From positions 1 through 41,459 of the IMG/VR virus record IMGVR_UViG_3300008448_000204: a stretch of 41,459 bases of DNA. The stretch is one strand, 5' to 3'. Origin of the DNA: a virus. This document shows, piece by piece, positions 19,164 to 29,500 of the stretch. Position 1 is the stretch's first letter. Every line of letters starts with the position of its first letter. Position numbers and translations under genes: made by a program. The notes beneath the pieces were generated by a model. That model had not been told where the DNA came from. It saw nothing but the letters and a program-made list of their open reading frames with translations, and ran no database searches.

Positions 19164-19873
19164 TGGAAGAAACGGTAGTGAAAAAGAAGAAAAAGAATGT
19201 ACAGTATTTTACTCAAGATACTGAAGATTCTATTGTGTTGTATAATAATACCACCAACTCAGAACTAAAAAGTAGAATTTATAATGATAAAATCCATTAT
19301 GCTTTCTTTAAGTTAACCGAAAATATCATCCATACATTTAAATTTTATTACACCGAAGTAAAAAATATTGAAGATTTACAACATGAAGTAATTACTTTTT
19401 TATTATCCAAAATTCATCTTTATGACCAAACAAAAGGTACTAAAGCATATTCTTATTTTGGAACTATTGCTAAACGTTACTTGATATTATCAAACCAAAA
19501 AAATTATAAAAAACGTGTCGATAATGTTACCATAGAATCAATTGAGGAAGATGAAAAACATTCATATGACATGGAAGACTCACCGTATAATGAGCGTTTA
19601 TCTATGTTTATAGACGATTATGTTGAGTATTGCACGGATAATATATTCGAATTATTCCCTAAAGAATACGACGCTCAAATAGCAGATGCCATTCTAGAAT
19701 TGTTTCGTAAAAGAGAAAATTTAGATATTTTTAATAAAAAAGCTCTTTACATTTACATACGTGAACAAATTGATGTTAAAACTCCTAAAATTACAAAAAT
19801 AGCTAATCAGTTATACGATATATTTAAAAAAGGCTATCTATTTTATTTAGAACATGGTTATGCAAAGTTTTAG
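19163..19873 (+). CDS. gp55-like late transcription sigma factor
   Basis: The 236-residue protein looks like a minimal sigma-70 relative. Residues about 38-125 fit region 2: NIEDLQHEVITFLLSKIHLY (core binding) followed by DQTKGTKAYSYFGTIAKRYL (promoter recognition), as in DLxQEGxxGL...FDxxKGxxFSTYAxxxI of sigma factors. No region 4 helix-turn-helix is evident, as in T4 gp55, which drives late genes with a -10 element only. T4 gp55 is 185 residues, so this one is longer. The late sites found here lack a -33 box, consistent with that role. Its position directly before the structural genes supports the call. Confidence 0.72.
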   Translation: MEETVVKKKKKNVQYFTQDTEDSIVLYNNTTNSELKSRIYNDKIHYAFFKLTENIIHTFKFYYTEVKNIEDLQHEVITFLLSKIHLYDQTKGTKAYSYFGTIAKRYLILSNQKNYKKRVDNVTIESIEEDEKHSYDMEDSPYNERLSMFIDDYVEYCTDNIFELFPKEYDAQIADAILELFRKRENLDIFNKKALYIYIREQIDVKTPKITKIANQLYDIFKKGYLFYLEHGYAKF

Positions 19874-19877
19874 TTTT

Positions 19878-19888
19878 AATATTTATAA
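19878..19888 (+). promoter_or_regulatory. Late promoter-like site for the baseplate operon
   Basis: AATATTTATAA (19878-19888), with a second TATATTTA at 19902-19909 overlapping the ATG at 19909. No TTGG is at -33 of either. Confidence 0.6.
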
Positions 19889-19908
19889 TAAACTAATATT
19901 GTATATTT

Positions 19909-20244
19909 ATGTCACAATTCAACAACATAATTTTTGGTAAAAAAAAGTTTTCTGATATTTTAGAGGAAATTTACAATAACCAAAAGAAAAAAGATCAACA
20001 GGTTACTGCCCTTATAAATGAATTAAAACCTCTTATTAATGAAATAGGGGATGCTACCTTAGTAGTTCCTTTAATTAAGGAATACATGGAAATAAGTGTT
20101 AAAAATGATGATATTTTAATTAAAATGGCTGCGTTAGCACAAAGAGCTATGCAAACACAAGCCGCTGATGGTTCACTTACTATTTCTGATGAAGAAAAAG
20201 AACAACTATTATCAGCTATGAATGATTTGAAAGGGAATAGTTAA
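19909..20244 (+). CDS. Hypothetical protein, first gene of tail operon
   Basis: The protein has 111 residues, is mainly helical and has an acidic C-terminus. The middle (LINEIGDATLVVPLIKEYME) is amphipathic. No family recognised. It begins the late operon after gp55 and overlaps the spike gene by one base (TAATG), so it is likely a virion or assembly protein. Confidence 0.6.
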   Translation: MSQFNNIIFGKKKFSDILEEIYNNQKKKDQQVTALINELKPLINEIGDATLVVPLIKEYMEISVKNDDILIKMAALAQRAMQTQAADGSLTISDEEKEQLLSAMNDLKGNS

Positions 20245-21527
20245 TGTTTGGTAATATTAACCCACAAATAAACCAATTCAATAATGATGTTAATTCAGCT
20301 TCACCTAATGGTATTACCTCTACCCCAGTAGCTTTTAAAGCTGGTAGAGTTAAAAATATTATATTAGATGAAAACAATGAAAAATTTCAACAATTTGGTG
20401 AATGGAATGGGTTAGGTATAATTGAATATCAAGATATAACAAATCCTAATTCTAATGTAGCTATAGCTAAACCATATTTTGGAAATATAAAAAATTTTCC
20501 ATTAATAGATGAAATAGTATGGATTGTTACATTACCTAGTAATACATTAAATGGAATACCAGTATCTGGTGTATTAACTAGAGGTTTTACAACAAATGTA
20601 AATGATTATTATATAATTCCTACTTCTTTATGGAATCACCCTCACCATAATGCCTTTCCTTCAAACCCAGGAAATGTACCTGAATCTCAAAGAAAAGATT
20701 ATTTACAAACCCAAATAGGAAATGTTAGAAAAGTAACAGATCAATCTACAGAAATAGATTTAGGAAAAACTTTCATTGAACGTTCTAATATACATCCATT
20801 AAAACCGTTTGAAGGAGATATTATATATGAGGGTAGATGGGGTAATAGTATAAGATTTGGTTCTACTATTAAAACAAAACCACCAACAATAGCTTCTTTA
20901 AATAATTGGTCAACAGGAAATAGTATTTCTGGTGATCCTATTGTTATTTTAAGAAATGGTCAAGGAAAACAAAATGATGAAGGATGGATTCCTATTACTG
21001 AAGATATCAATAATGATGATTCATCTATATATTTAACTTCTACTCAAAAAATACCTTTAAAACCCTCAAGTAATAATTACTCAAGTTATATCTCAAACCC
21101 TCCAGTTGGTCCAAATTTATATGAAGGAAAACAAGTAATTATTAATTCAGGAAGATTGGTATTTAATTCAACTAATGATCATATTTTATTAAGTTCAAAT
21201 AAATCCATAAATTTAAATTCTCAAAACGGATTAAATATTGATACAAATACAGCTGTTTTTCAAACAAAAAATATTTATTTAGGAGATAAAAATGCTACTG
21301 AACCTTTATTATTAGGTAATAAAACAGTTACTTTATTAAAAGAATTAATAGTTAATTTAAAATCTTTTATGCAGATAGCAGCATCTCAAGTATCAACTCC
21401 TACAGGTACTCCTTTAGGACCTTTAAATATGGCTGCTTCACAAATGCAATTAATATTAGAAAATTTAGATGCTGATTTATCATCTAAAGAAGGTGATATT
21501 AGATCTAAAAATAATTTTACAACCTAA
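20244..21527 (+). CDS. Baseplate central spike protein (gp5-like)
   Basis: The 427-residue protein has an N-terminal beta-rich OB-like part (about 25-115: GRVKNIILDENN, GLGIIEYQD), a conserved middle with EGDIIYEGRWGNSIRFGS (about 191-208), and a C-terminal repeat-like beta-prism (about 300-350: NDHILLSSNKSINLNSQNG). This matches the layout of gp5/VgrG-type spikes that pierce the outer membrane. No lysozyme domain is present, unlike T4 gp5 itself. It lies in the baseplate cluster before gp25 and gp6. Confidence 0.75.
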   Translation: MFGNINPQINQFNNDVNSASPNGITSTPVAFKAGRVKNIILDENNEKFQQFGEWNGLGIIEYQDITNPNSNVAIAKPYFGNIKNFPLIDEIVWIVTLPSNTLNGIPVSGVLTRGFTTNVNDYYIIPTSLWNHPHHNAFPSNPGNVPESQRKDYLQTQIGNVRKVTDQSTEIDLGKTFIERSNIHPLKPFEGDIIYEGRWGNSIRFGSTIKTKPPTIASLNNWSTGNSISGDPIVILRNGQGKQNDEGWIPITEDINNDDSSIYLTSTQKIPLKPSSNNYSSYISNPPVGPNLYEGKQVIINSGRLVFNSTNDHILLSSNKSINLNSQNGLNIDTNTAVFQTKNIYLGDKNATEPLLLGNKTVTLLKELIVNLKSFMQIAASQVSTPTGTPLGPLNMAASQMQLILENLDADLSSKEGDIRSKNNFTT

Positions 21528-22405
21528 TGAAAAGAGTACCTGATATAGATGTTAATAAAATATTAAACGCTACTCCTTCAGAATTAAAAGCAGAAGGAAG
21601 TGCTAAATTACCTAATTTATTATTAACTTTAGGGAACCAAATTCCTACTATAATACAACCTTCATTAGAAAATCTTATAACTAAATATAATATTAATGCT
21701 GGAGTTTGTCCTGTAAATTCTGATTTAACTGAATTAATTAATCAAAGAAATAACATAGTAAACCAATTGAATAGAATTGGAGTAAAGTTAAATCAAACAG
21801 GTAATTTATTAACCGGAGTTTCAAATTTTTTAGAAATAACTATAGGAATATTAACTACTATTGATACTGCTGCTATAGTTGTATCTCTTGCTTTAAAAGT
21901 TCCACCATTAGCTACCTTACCTGTTCCAGGAGCTGTAACATCTGGATTAAATGATGTTCAAACTGCTATTAGAAAAGTAACTTTTGATAAATATGGAAAT
22001 TCTAAATTATCAAAAATTTTAGGAACAGTAAGTAATGCAGCTTTAGTTATTTCCATAATTGGCTCTTATATTTTAAAAGCAGTAGAGACATTAAAAGAAA
22101 TAGATTTATTCATTAAACAATGTGATGAATATGCCAATCTAGATTCTACATCCCTAGAGATTGATTTAATTGTTTCAAATCAGGTTCAAGCAAATATAAG
22201 TCAAAACCAAAACACATATAATGGTTTTGTTATTGAAATAGAGGAGGTACCTTATGTACCTAATGTAACTAGAAGAAGAGCTGTTGGTAAAAATCAACAA
22301 GGTATAGTTTTAATTCAAACAGAACTATCATTTACAACAAATAATCAAACATTAATTAATGAACTTAAACTAATGATTGATAAAGACAATTTAAAAGGAT
22401 ACTAA
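21527..22405 (+). CDS. Structural protein with hydrophobic segments
   Basis: The protein has 292 residues. Two long hydrophobic segments stand out (about 104-130 and 165-185). The C-terminal domain (VIEIEEVPYVPNVTRRRAV, then QGIVLIQTELSFT) looks like beta structure. It is locked between the spike and a small gene by a TAATG overlap and a late promoter-like site. Hydrophobic segments in a tail-tip neighbour suggest a membrane-interacting hub or tape-measure-like role. I do not recognise the family. Confidence 0.65.
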   Translation: MKRVPDIDVNKILNATPSELKAEGSAKLPNLLLTLGNQIPTIIQPSLENLITKYNINAGVCPVNSDLTELINQRNNIVNQLNRIGVKLNQTGNLLTGVSNFLEITIGILTTIDTAAIVVSLALKVPPLATLPVPGAVTSGLNDVQTAIRKVTFDKYGNSKLSKILGTVSNAALVISIIGSYILKAVETLKEIDLFIKQCDEYANLDSTSLEIDLIVSNQVQANISQNQNTYNGFVIEIEEVPYVPNVTRRRAVGKNQQGIVLIQTELSFTTNNQTLINELKLMIDKDNLKGY

Positions 22406-22409
22406 TTTT

Positions 22410-22420
22410 AATATTTATAA
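22410..22420 (+). promoter_or_regulatory. Late promoter-like site
   Basis: AATATTTATAA, three bases before the ATG at 22424, preceded by TTTT and lacking a -33 box. Confidence 0.6.
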
Positions 22421-22423
22421 ACA

Positions 22424-22789
22424 ATGAAACCATCAGATTTTAAAAAAATTATTAAGGAAGCTGTAAAAGAAGCCATTCAAGAAGAATTGAAAGATATTCT
22501 ATTGGAAGCTATTAAGGCTCCTAAAATGGTTCCTGCTGGTAATGGTTTTGGTACCGTAACAGAATCAAAAGGAACTTATGCTCAACCACATATTGAATCA
22601 CCTAGAAAACTAACCCCTGCTGAAAGACAAGCAATGTTTGGAGGTATTTTAGAAGAAATGCAAAACGGAGGAGCAGTAAATTCTGCTTATGCAGGAAATT
22701 TCCAACCAAAATCAGTTGATACTGTTAACGGAGCTTTACCTGAAGGACAAGTTGGACTAGACCAAATAATGAATTTAATGGGTAAATAA
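22424..22789 (+). CDS. Small structural protein with amphipathic N-terminal helix
   Basis: This is a 121-residue protein. The first ~30 residues form a lysine/glutamate helix (KPSDFKKIIKEAVKEAIQEE) of the same style as leaders found in genes at 34705-41459. The rest is glycine- and proline-rich (KMVPAGNGFGTV) and probably extended. It precedes the gp25 gene with a TAATG overlap. It may be a baseplate or internal virion protein; no family recognised. Confidence 0.6.
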   Translation: MKPSDFKKIIKEAVKEAIQEELKDILLEAIKAPKMVPAGNGFGTVTESKGTYAQPHIESPRKLTPAERQAMFGGILEEMQNGGAVNSAYAGNFQPKSVDTVNGALPEGQVGLDQIMNLMGK

Positions 22790-23196
22790 TGGCATTTGGT
22801 GCTAAGAAAATATTTCCAGTAGATTTTAAACCAGGTACAGCCGTTGGTGTGGCCTTACCTTTTAATGGTAATGCTGTTTTTAAATCTACCTATACAACCA
22901 AAGATGCTATTAAAAACAACCTAATTAATTTTTTTCTAACAAACCAACCAGAAAGATATTTAAATCCTACTTTTGGAGCTAGTTTAAGATCATTTATTTT
23001 CCAACAAATTTCAGAAGGAAATTTAGAAGGTTTAAAACAAAACATACAATATCAACTTAATACTTATTTTCCTAACGTAATAGTAGCAAGTTTAAACATA
23101 GATTCTATTCCAGATACTAATCAAATTAATGTTGAATTAACTTATAATGTAGTAGATACAGGAATATCAGATAATATCAATATCATTTTCGAATAA
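22789..23196 (+). CDS. Baseplate wedge protein gp25
   Basis: The 135-residue protein matches the GPW/gp25 family in length (T4 gp25 is 132) and pattern: a beta N-terminus, then DAIKNNLINFFLTNQPERYL (44-63) and NPTFGASLRSFIF (64-76), the conserved core with the arginine of the family, and a C-terminal beta pair. gp25 links baseplate wedges to the sheath. It overlaps the gp6 gene by one base. Confidence 0.9.
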   Translation: MAFGAKKIFPVDFKPGTAVGVALPFNGNAVFKSTYTTKDAIKNNLINFFLTNQPERYLNPTFGASLRSFIFQQISEGNLEGLKQNIQYQLNTYFPNVIVASLNIDSIPDTNQINVELTYNVVDTGISDNINIIFE

Positions 23197-25052
23197 TGGC
23201 CATTAAAAGAAATATACAATACATAAATAAAGATTTTACAGAATTAAGAGCTAGTTTAATTAATTATGCTAGAACTTATTTCCCAACAACATATACAGAT
23301 TTTTCACCTACATCTCCTGGTATGATGTTTATGGAAATGGCTGCTTATGTAGGTGATGTTTTATCGTTTTACATGGATAATCAAATCCAAGAAAACTTTC
23401 TACAATATGCTCGTCAACCTAATAATTTATATGAATTAGCTTATATGTTTGGTTATAAACCAAATGTAACTCAAGTTGCTTCAACATTTATTGATTTTTA
23501 TCAACAAGTTCCTGCCTCTGGAAGTACTCCTAATATAGTACCTGATTTTAGTTATTCTTTATTAATTCCTTCTAATTCAACTATTACATCTAATATTAAT
23601 GGTACTTCATTTTTAATTGAAGACCCAGTAGATTTTACAGTTTCAAGTTCAGGAGATCCTACAGAAATTACAGTTTATGAGGTTGATGGAAGTGGAAATC
23701 CATTATTTTTCCTTCTAAAAAAATCCAGAAAAGCTATTTCATCAACTATTAATACTACTCAATTTTCATTCGGTAATCCCGTATCTTTTTCAACTGTTGA
23801 TATTAATGCTGATAAAATTGTTGGTATTTTAGATGTAGTAGATACTGATGGAAATAATTGGTATGAAGTTGATTATTTAGGTCAAGAAATGATATTTAAT
23901 TCAATTAAAAATACCAATACAAACGACCCTAATTTATCTCAATATTCAGGAGACACACCATATTTATTAAAACTAGAAAAGACCCAACGTAGATTTGCTA
24001 CTAGAGTTCTTAATACTGGTTCTCTCCAATTACAATTTGGTGCAGGAACAGCTAATGATACTGATGAAGAAATTATCCCTAATCCAAATAATGTAGGTAT
24101 TGGTTTACCTTTTGAACAAACAAAATTAACAACAGCTTACGCTCCAGATAATTTCTTATATACAAAAACTTATGGTATTGCTCCTTCAAATACAACTTTA
24201 ACTGTTAGATATTTAACTGGAGGAGGAGTAGAAGCTAATGTCCCTGCCAATTCATTAACCCAATTAAATTCTACTGTAACATTTTTAAATACAAATTTAA
24301 CCCCAGTTACAGCAAATTATATATTTAGTTCTTTAGCAGTAACTAATCCTGAAGCAGCAGATGGTGGTGGAGATGGAGATACAATAGAAGAAATAAGACA
24401 AAATTCTTCAGCCAACTTTGCAACTCAATTACGTAACGTAACCCAAAATGATTATTTAGTAAGAACACTTTCAATGCCTGCTAAATATGGAGTTGTTTCT
24501 AAAGCATATATTGAACCAACTAAAGCACAATCATTATCAGCAGGTGAATCACAATCTGTATTAGATTTATATGTATTATCTTATAATCTAAATAATCAAC
24601 TTAGTATAGCTTCACCTGCTTTAAAACAAAATATAACTACATATCTTTCTCAATATAAAATGGTTAATGATTCTGTTAATATTAAAGATGGATTTATTAT
24701 TAATATTGGAGTTAATTTTGATATAATAATATTACCCGATTATAATAGCAATGAAGTATTAACAAAATGTGTTGCTGCTTTACAAGATTATTTTGCTATT
24801 GATAAATGGCAAATAAATCAACCAATTATTTTAAGAGATATTTATGTTCTCTTAGATAGAATTGAAGGAGTTCAAACAGTTAAAACTGTTAACATTACTA
24901 ATTTGGTTGGAGAAAATTTAGGATACAGTAAATATGCTTATGATATTCAAGGAGCAACTCAATCAAATGTGATTTATCCTTCATTAGATCCTAGTATTTT
25001 TGAAGTTAAATATCCAAACCAAGATATTCAAGGAAGAGTAGTACCTTTATAA
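23196..25052 (+). CDS. Baseplate wedge protein gp6 (baseplate J-like)
   Basis: The 618-residue protein (T4 gp6 is 660) begins with the typical segment YINKDFTELRASLINYARTY (9-28) and SPTSPGMMFMEMAAYVGDVL (about 37-56), seen in gp6 of T4-like cyanophages. Downstream come the GGVEANVPAN region (about 348) and the IRQNSSANFATQLRNVTQND segment (about 400-419), typical of the baseplate J/gp47 superfamily. gp6 dimers form the inner ring of the wedge. It follows gp25 directly, the conserved order in such phages. Confidence 0.9.
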   Translation: MAIKRNIQYINKDFTELRASLINYARTYFPTTYTDFSPTSPGMMFMEMAAYVGDVLSFYMDNQIQENFLQYARQPNNLYELAYMFGYKPNVTQVASTFIDFYQQVPASGSTPNIVPDFSYSLLIPSNSTITSNINGTSFLIEDPVDFTVSSSGDPTEITVYEVDGSGNPLFFLLKKSRKAISSTINTTQFSFGNPVSFSTVDINADKIVGILDVVDTDGNNWYEVDYLGQEMIFNSIKNTNTNDPNLSQYSGDTPYLLKLEKTQRRFATRVLNTGSLQLQFGAGTANDTDEEIIPNPNNVGIGLPFEQTKLTTAYAPDNFLYTKTYGIAPSNTTLTVRYLTGGGVEANVPANSLTQLNSTVTFLNTNLTPVTANYIFSSLAVTNPEAADGGGDGDTIEEIRQNSSANFATQLRNVTQNDYLVRTLSMPAKYGVVSKAYIEPTKAQSLSAGESQSVLDLYVLSYNLNNQLSIASPALKQNITTYLSQYKMVNDSVNIKDGFIINIGVNFDIIILPDYNSNEVLTKCVAALQDYFAIDKWQINQPIILRDIYVLLDRIEGVQTVKTVNITNLVGENLGYSKYAYDIQGATQSNVIYPSLDPSIFEVKYPNQDIQGRVVPL

Positions 25053-25061
25053 TAAAATAAA

Positions 25062-26198
25062 ATGGCAGTATTAAAAATATTCCCCGAAAAAGACGCTACA
25101 TTATATTCAGCATATCCTAGTATGAATACAGGATTGGATGAAATTATTGAAGCCTCACTTATCACTGAAGCATATTCTGACCCTAGTCCTCAAGCAAGTA
25201 GATTTTTGATTCAATTTTCTAATGATGATATTAATTCTGCTATTTCTTTAATTCCAACAAACAAATATCAATCAGGTAGTTGGAATGCTGCTTTACAATG
25301 TTTTATAGCTAATGCTCAAGGTTTAAACCTAGATACTACTTTAAAATGTTTTCCTGTAGCAAAATCTTGGGGAATGGGTACTGGAAGGTATTTAGATAAT
25401 CCTATAACAACTAATGGTACCTCATGGATATGGGCTGATTATGCAGGAAATACTCCTTGGACATCAAGTATACCAACAGGTGCAACCTCTTCTTATACAT
25501 CGTCTGTAGATGCTGGTGGAGGTATTTGGTATACAGGTTCACAATATTCTTCCTCTGTAACTTTTACTTACAGATCAGATAAAGATATAAATTTAAATGT
25601 AACCAATACTGTTAGAGCTTGGACAACAAGTTCAGTAGCTGATCAGTTACCTAACTATGGTTTTATTTTAAAACAAGATACTGAATTTGTAAACAGTATT
25701 GATGTTCAACCTCAATTAAAATATTTTTCAGTTGATACTAATACTATTTACCCACCAGATTTACAAATTAGTTGGGATGATTTTTCATGGAATACAGGTT
25801 CTTCAACTCAAACAGTTTTAAATACTCTTCCAGCCACAATAAATCTAGCTGAAAATCCAGGAGTATTTTATAGCCAAAGTATAAACAGATTCAGAATAAA
25901 CGCTAGACCAGAATATCCAATTCAATTATGGCAAACATCTTCTGTTTACTTAAATAATTACTATTTACCTTCAGGTTCAACTACTTATGCTATAAAAGAT
26001 TTAGAAACTAATGAATACATAGTTAATTTTGACAATACTTATACTCAGGTGAGTGCTGATGCTACATCTAGTTATTTTGATGTTTATATGAACTTTTTAC
26101 AACCAGAAAGATACTACACTATTTTAATCAAAACTACTATAAACGGCTCAACAATAGTATTCAACGATCAATATTCATTTAAAGTAATCAACGGATAA
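25062..26198 (+). CDS. Tail/baseplate protein with DNRLRE-like N-terminus
   Basis: The protein has 378 residues. The first ~60 (FPEKDATLYSAYPSMNTG, then SRFLIQF) resemble the DNRLRE-type beta-sandwich seen in secreted and phage structural proteins. The rest is Ser/Thr/Tyr-rich beta structure (about 120-220) and a C-terminal domain (about 290-378) with ATSSYFDVYMNFLQPERYY. It is probably a baseplate or fibre-attachment protein, by location between gp6 and the giant tail protein. The assignment is inferred. Confidence 0.65.
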   Translation: MAVLKIFPEKDATLYSAYPSMNTGLDEIIEASLITEAYSDPSPQASRFLIQFSNDDINSAISLIPTNKYQSGSWNAALQCFIANAQGLNLDTTLKCFPVAKSWGMGTGRYLDNPITTNGTSWIWADYAGNTPWTSSIPTGATSSYTSSVDAGGGIWYTGSQYSSSVTFTYRSDKDINLNVTNTVRAWTTSSVADQLPNYGFILKQDTEFVNSIDVQPQLKYFSVDTNTIYPPDLQISWDDFSWNTGSSTQTVLNTLPATINLAENPGVFYSQSINRFRINARPEYPIQLWQTSSVYLNNYYLPSGSTTYAIKDLETNEYIVNFDNTYTQVSADATSSYFDVYMNFLQPERYYTILIKTTINGSTIVFNDQYSFKVING

Positions 26199-26542
26199 TG
26201 TCAGAAACCGTATTTTTAAATAAACAAATTTACGCTAAAAACCAATATGAAAGGGTTATTGATACTTCCTTTACTCAATTAGTCCAACCTCAAGTTACTG
26301 CTTCTGTAGGACCTACAATAAGCGTTCCTGAATTTTTCCAAAATTACCAAGATATATTCTTTACTATACCTAAATTTGGAGAAACGAATTCTCATGAGTA
26401 TCTTATTAAAACGAGCCAAGCATATGTTGGAGATACGACAATAGAAGATTCAACAATCCAAGCATTAATAGATGAAATAACTTCATTAAGACAAGAAAAT
26501 TTAGATTTACAACAACAACTTTTATCCGGTAGCGTTAAATAA
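26198..26542 (+). CDS. Small structural protein with C-terminal coiled coil
   Basis: The product is 114 residues. The C-terminal 35 residues (IQALIDEITSLRQENLDLQQ) form a clear heptad coiled coil, suggesting an oligomeric connector. It overlaps genes on both sides by one base (TAATG). No family recognised, but it is probably a wedge or fibre chaperone/connector. Confidence 0.6.
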   Translation: MSETVFLNKQIYAKNQYERVIDTSFTQLVQPQVTASVGPTISVPEFFQNYQDIFFTIPKFGETNSHEYLIKTSQAYVGDTTIEDSTIQALIDEITSLRQENLDLQQQLLSGSVK

Positions 26543-29500
26543 TGGCTGAAATAATTAATATACAACCAATAAACCCAATAACTTTTGAACTTCAAGAATA
26601 TTCTATTGAAGATACCTCCCTTATTACTACTTTAGAAGCCCCTTCAGTATTTGATTTTAATAAAGATAAAATAGAATTTTTTATATATGATCTAAATAAT
26701 CAAATACTTTATTCAGATGTAAATGGATACCCTGATTTTAGTGTAACTAATGAAGGTTCTATTGTTTTAGATCCTGGAGCTAATGTATTAAGTCAAGGAT
26801 ATAGAGAAGGGCAATTTAATGTTGTTTATAATTTTGTATCTCCTGTTTTAGCTTCTTCACCAGATTCAAGTTATTTTATATCTGAAATCTCTCCTGACAG
26901 AACAGAAATTAGATTAGATACTACTCAAATTCCAAATGATTTAGTAATATCTTCTTCATTATCATTAACAAATACTATTGCTACTTCTACAGGAAGTTAT
27001 TATGATTTTTATTTAGATTTTGGAAATAATGATCTAGTAATTGGGGTAAATACATTACTTGATACCTCTAGTATTGATAATCCAACAGTACTAGTTAAAT
27101 TATATGAACCATTACCATCTCAATTTACTCTAAAATCAGAATGTTGGGGTGTTGTTAAAGTAGCTGATTCATTAGCTTACAATGTAGATATTAATTTTAT
27201 ATTTGAATTAGCAGATACAAATGTAAATTTAAAAGGTCCAAACTTTAATCTAAGTATATCAGATAAAATAAATAATTCTACTCAATATTTAAGTTATAGT
27301 TCTCTAAAACAAACAACTTCTTCATTATCTCAAGGAACAGGAAGTTTAAATTATCAATTAAACAATATTCTAGCACAAACTGGAATAACTGTAAATATTG
27401 ACTATTCTGATTATTCTAATTTTATTCATTTTTCCTCAGCTCAAACAAGATTAGAAAACTTTTACTATAAATTACAATTATTAGAAAATTATAGTTACAG
27501 TGCTAGTTTATCATCAAATCCTTCAAGTGGTTCTTACTATGTTTCATCTAGTAATATAATATGGCAAGCTAAAATAAATGAAATAATTACAGGATTTGAC
27601 AATTACGAATATTATTTATACTATTCTTCAGGATCTACTGCTTGGCCTAAAACAAATAGTACCCCTCCTTATAATAATGTTTCAACAACATCTGTTACAG
27701 GATTAAATTGGTTATCAAGTCAATTATTAGTAGCTGAAGAATATGACATTGAAAACAATAATGCTTTAACATTAGCTATTCCATCTTATATTATAGAAGA
27801 TCCACAAAATGCTAATTTTGAGTTATTTGTTGAAATGATAGGTCAAATGTTTGATAATATTTTTATTTATTTACAAAATATTACTACAAAATATGATGCT
27901 GATAACCGTTTAACTTATGGTGTATCAAAAGATTTAGTAGCAGACATTTTAAGAGACATGGGTATTAACATATACCAAAACAATTTCTCTAGTAACGATG
28001 TATATCAAGCTTTAATTGGTATTACCCCGTCTGGTAGTTTATATAATTTACCTTATACAACAACTCAATTACCCGTACCATCTGGTACTTTTCTTGATTA
28101 TATAACAACATATATAACTGCTTCTTCAACATCATCTTTAACTCCTACTGATGATATTAATAAAGAGCAATACAAAAGAATTTATCATAACTTACCTTTA
28201 TTATTAAAGAAAAAAGGTTCTGTTACTGGTTTAAGAGATTTAATAACTACTTATGGTATTCCTGATACTATTTTAAGAATTAATGAGTTTGGTGGTAAAG
28301 ATAAAAATTCAAATAGTTATGATAATTGGGAAGATACATATAATTATGCCTTTTATACAAGCGGTTCTGCTTTCATTACTTCTTCTTGGGAATCAAATAA
28401 TACATGGGATATTCCAAGTAACATACCTTATGCAGTAGAATTCAGATTTAAAACAGATGGACTACCTTATAACACTGCTAGTATAGCAACTCAAAGTCTC
28501 TGGTCACTAGATACAGGTGTTTCCTTAACCCTGAAATATACAGGCTCAGGATACACTAGTGGTTCATATTCGGGTTCAACAGTTGATCCATATTATCAGT
28601 ATGCTACTTTAGAACTTGTAATAGATCCGATGGCCTCACCCGTATTATCTGCTAGTGTATATTTACCTTTCTACGATGGAGGATGGTGGTCAGTATTGGT
28701 AAATAACAACGGAGATGACACGTTTACTTTATATGCTAAAAATAAAAATTACGAAGGTTTTGATGGAAATACAATAGGATTTCAAGCATCTTCATCAGTA
28801 TTTGATGGAGGAGGTGGCTGGGTAGCTACTACATCTACTTTTAGTTCAGCCTCTTATAAAATATTTACAGGTTCATTCCAAGAAATAAGATATTACGGAA
28901 CAGGAATTTCAGAAAGTACTTTTGATGCTTACGTAATGAATCCATACTCTATCGAACAAAGTGAATTCCTAATCTTTAGAGCACCTTTAGGAGGTGAATT
29001 ATACACAGGATCTGTTTCTGTTCATCCTAGAGTAACAGGTTCTTGGACACCGATACCTTCTTTTGCTAGTGATGATAGTGATTTCTATATAAGTTCAGGT
29101 GGTGAATTTGTTCCAAATACAGAGGTATTTTTCTTTGATCAAGTTCCAGCAGGTATTCAAAACGCTATTTCTGATAAAATAAAACAACAAAATATTGTTT
29201 TACCTTATAGTACAAGTTTATCTAATATTCCTGATTCAAATGTATTATCTCCGTTTATTTCAGTTCAACAATTTCCTTCAATAAGTTCTAGTTATACTAG
29301 AGACATTGATTATGTTGAAGTAGGATTTTCACCACAAAACGAAATAAATGAAGATATTAATTCACAAATTGGATATTTCAATATTGGAGAAGTAATTGGA
29401 GACCCAAGATTCCAATCTTCATCTTTAGATACTTACCCTGACTTAGATGCTATAAGATATAATTATTTTGAAAAATATACTTCAAATTATGATTATGTAG

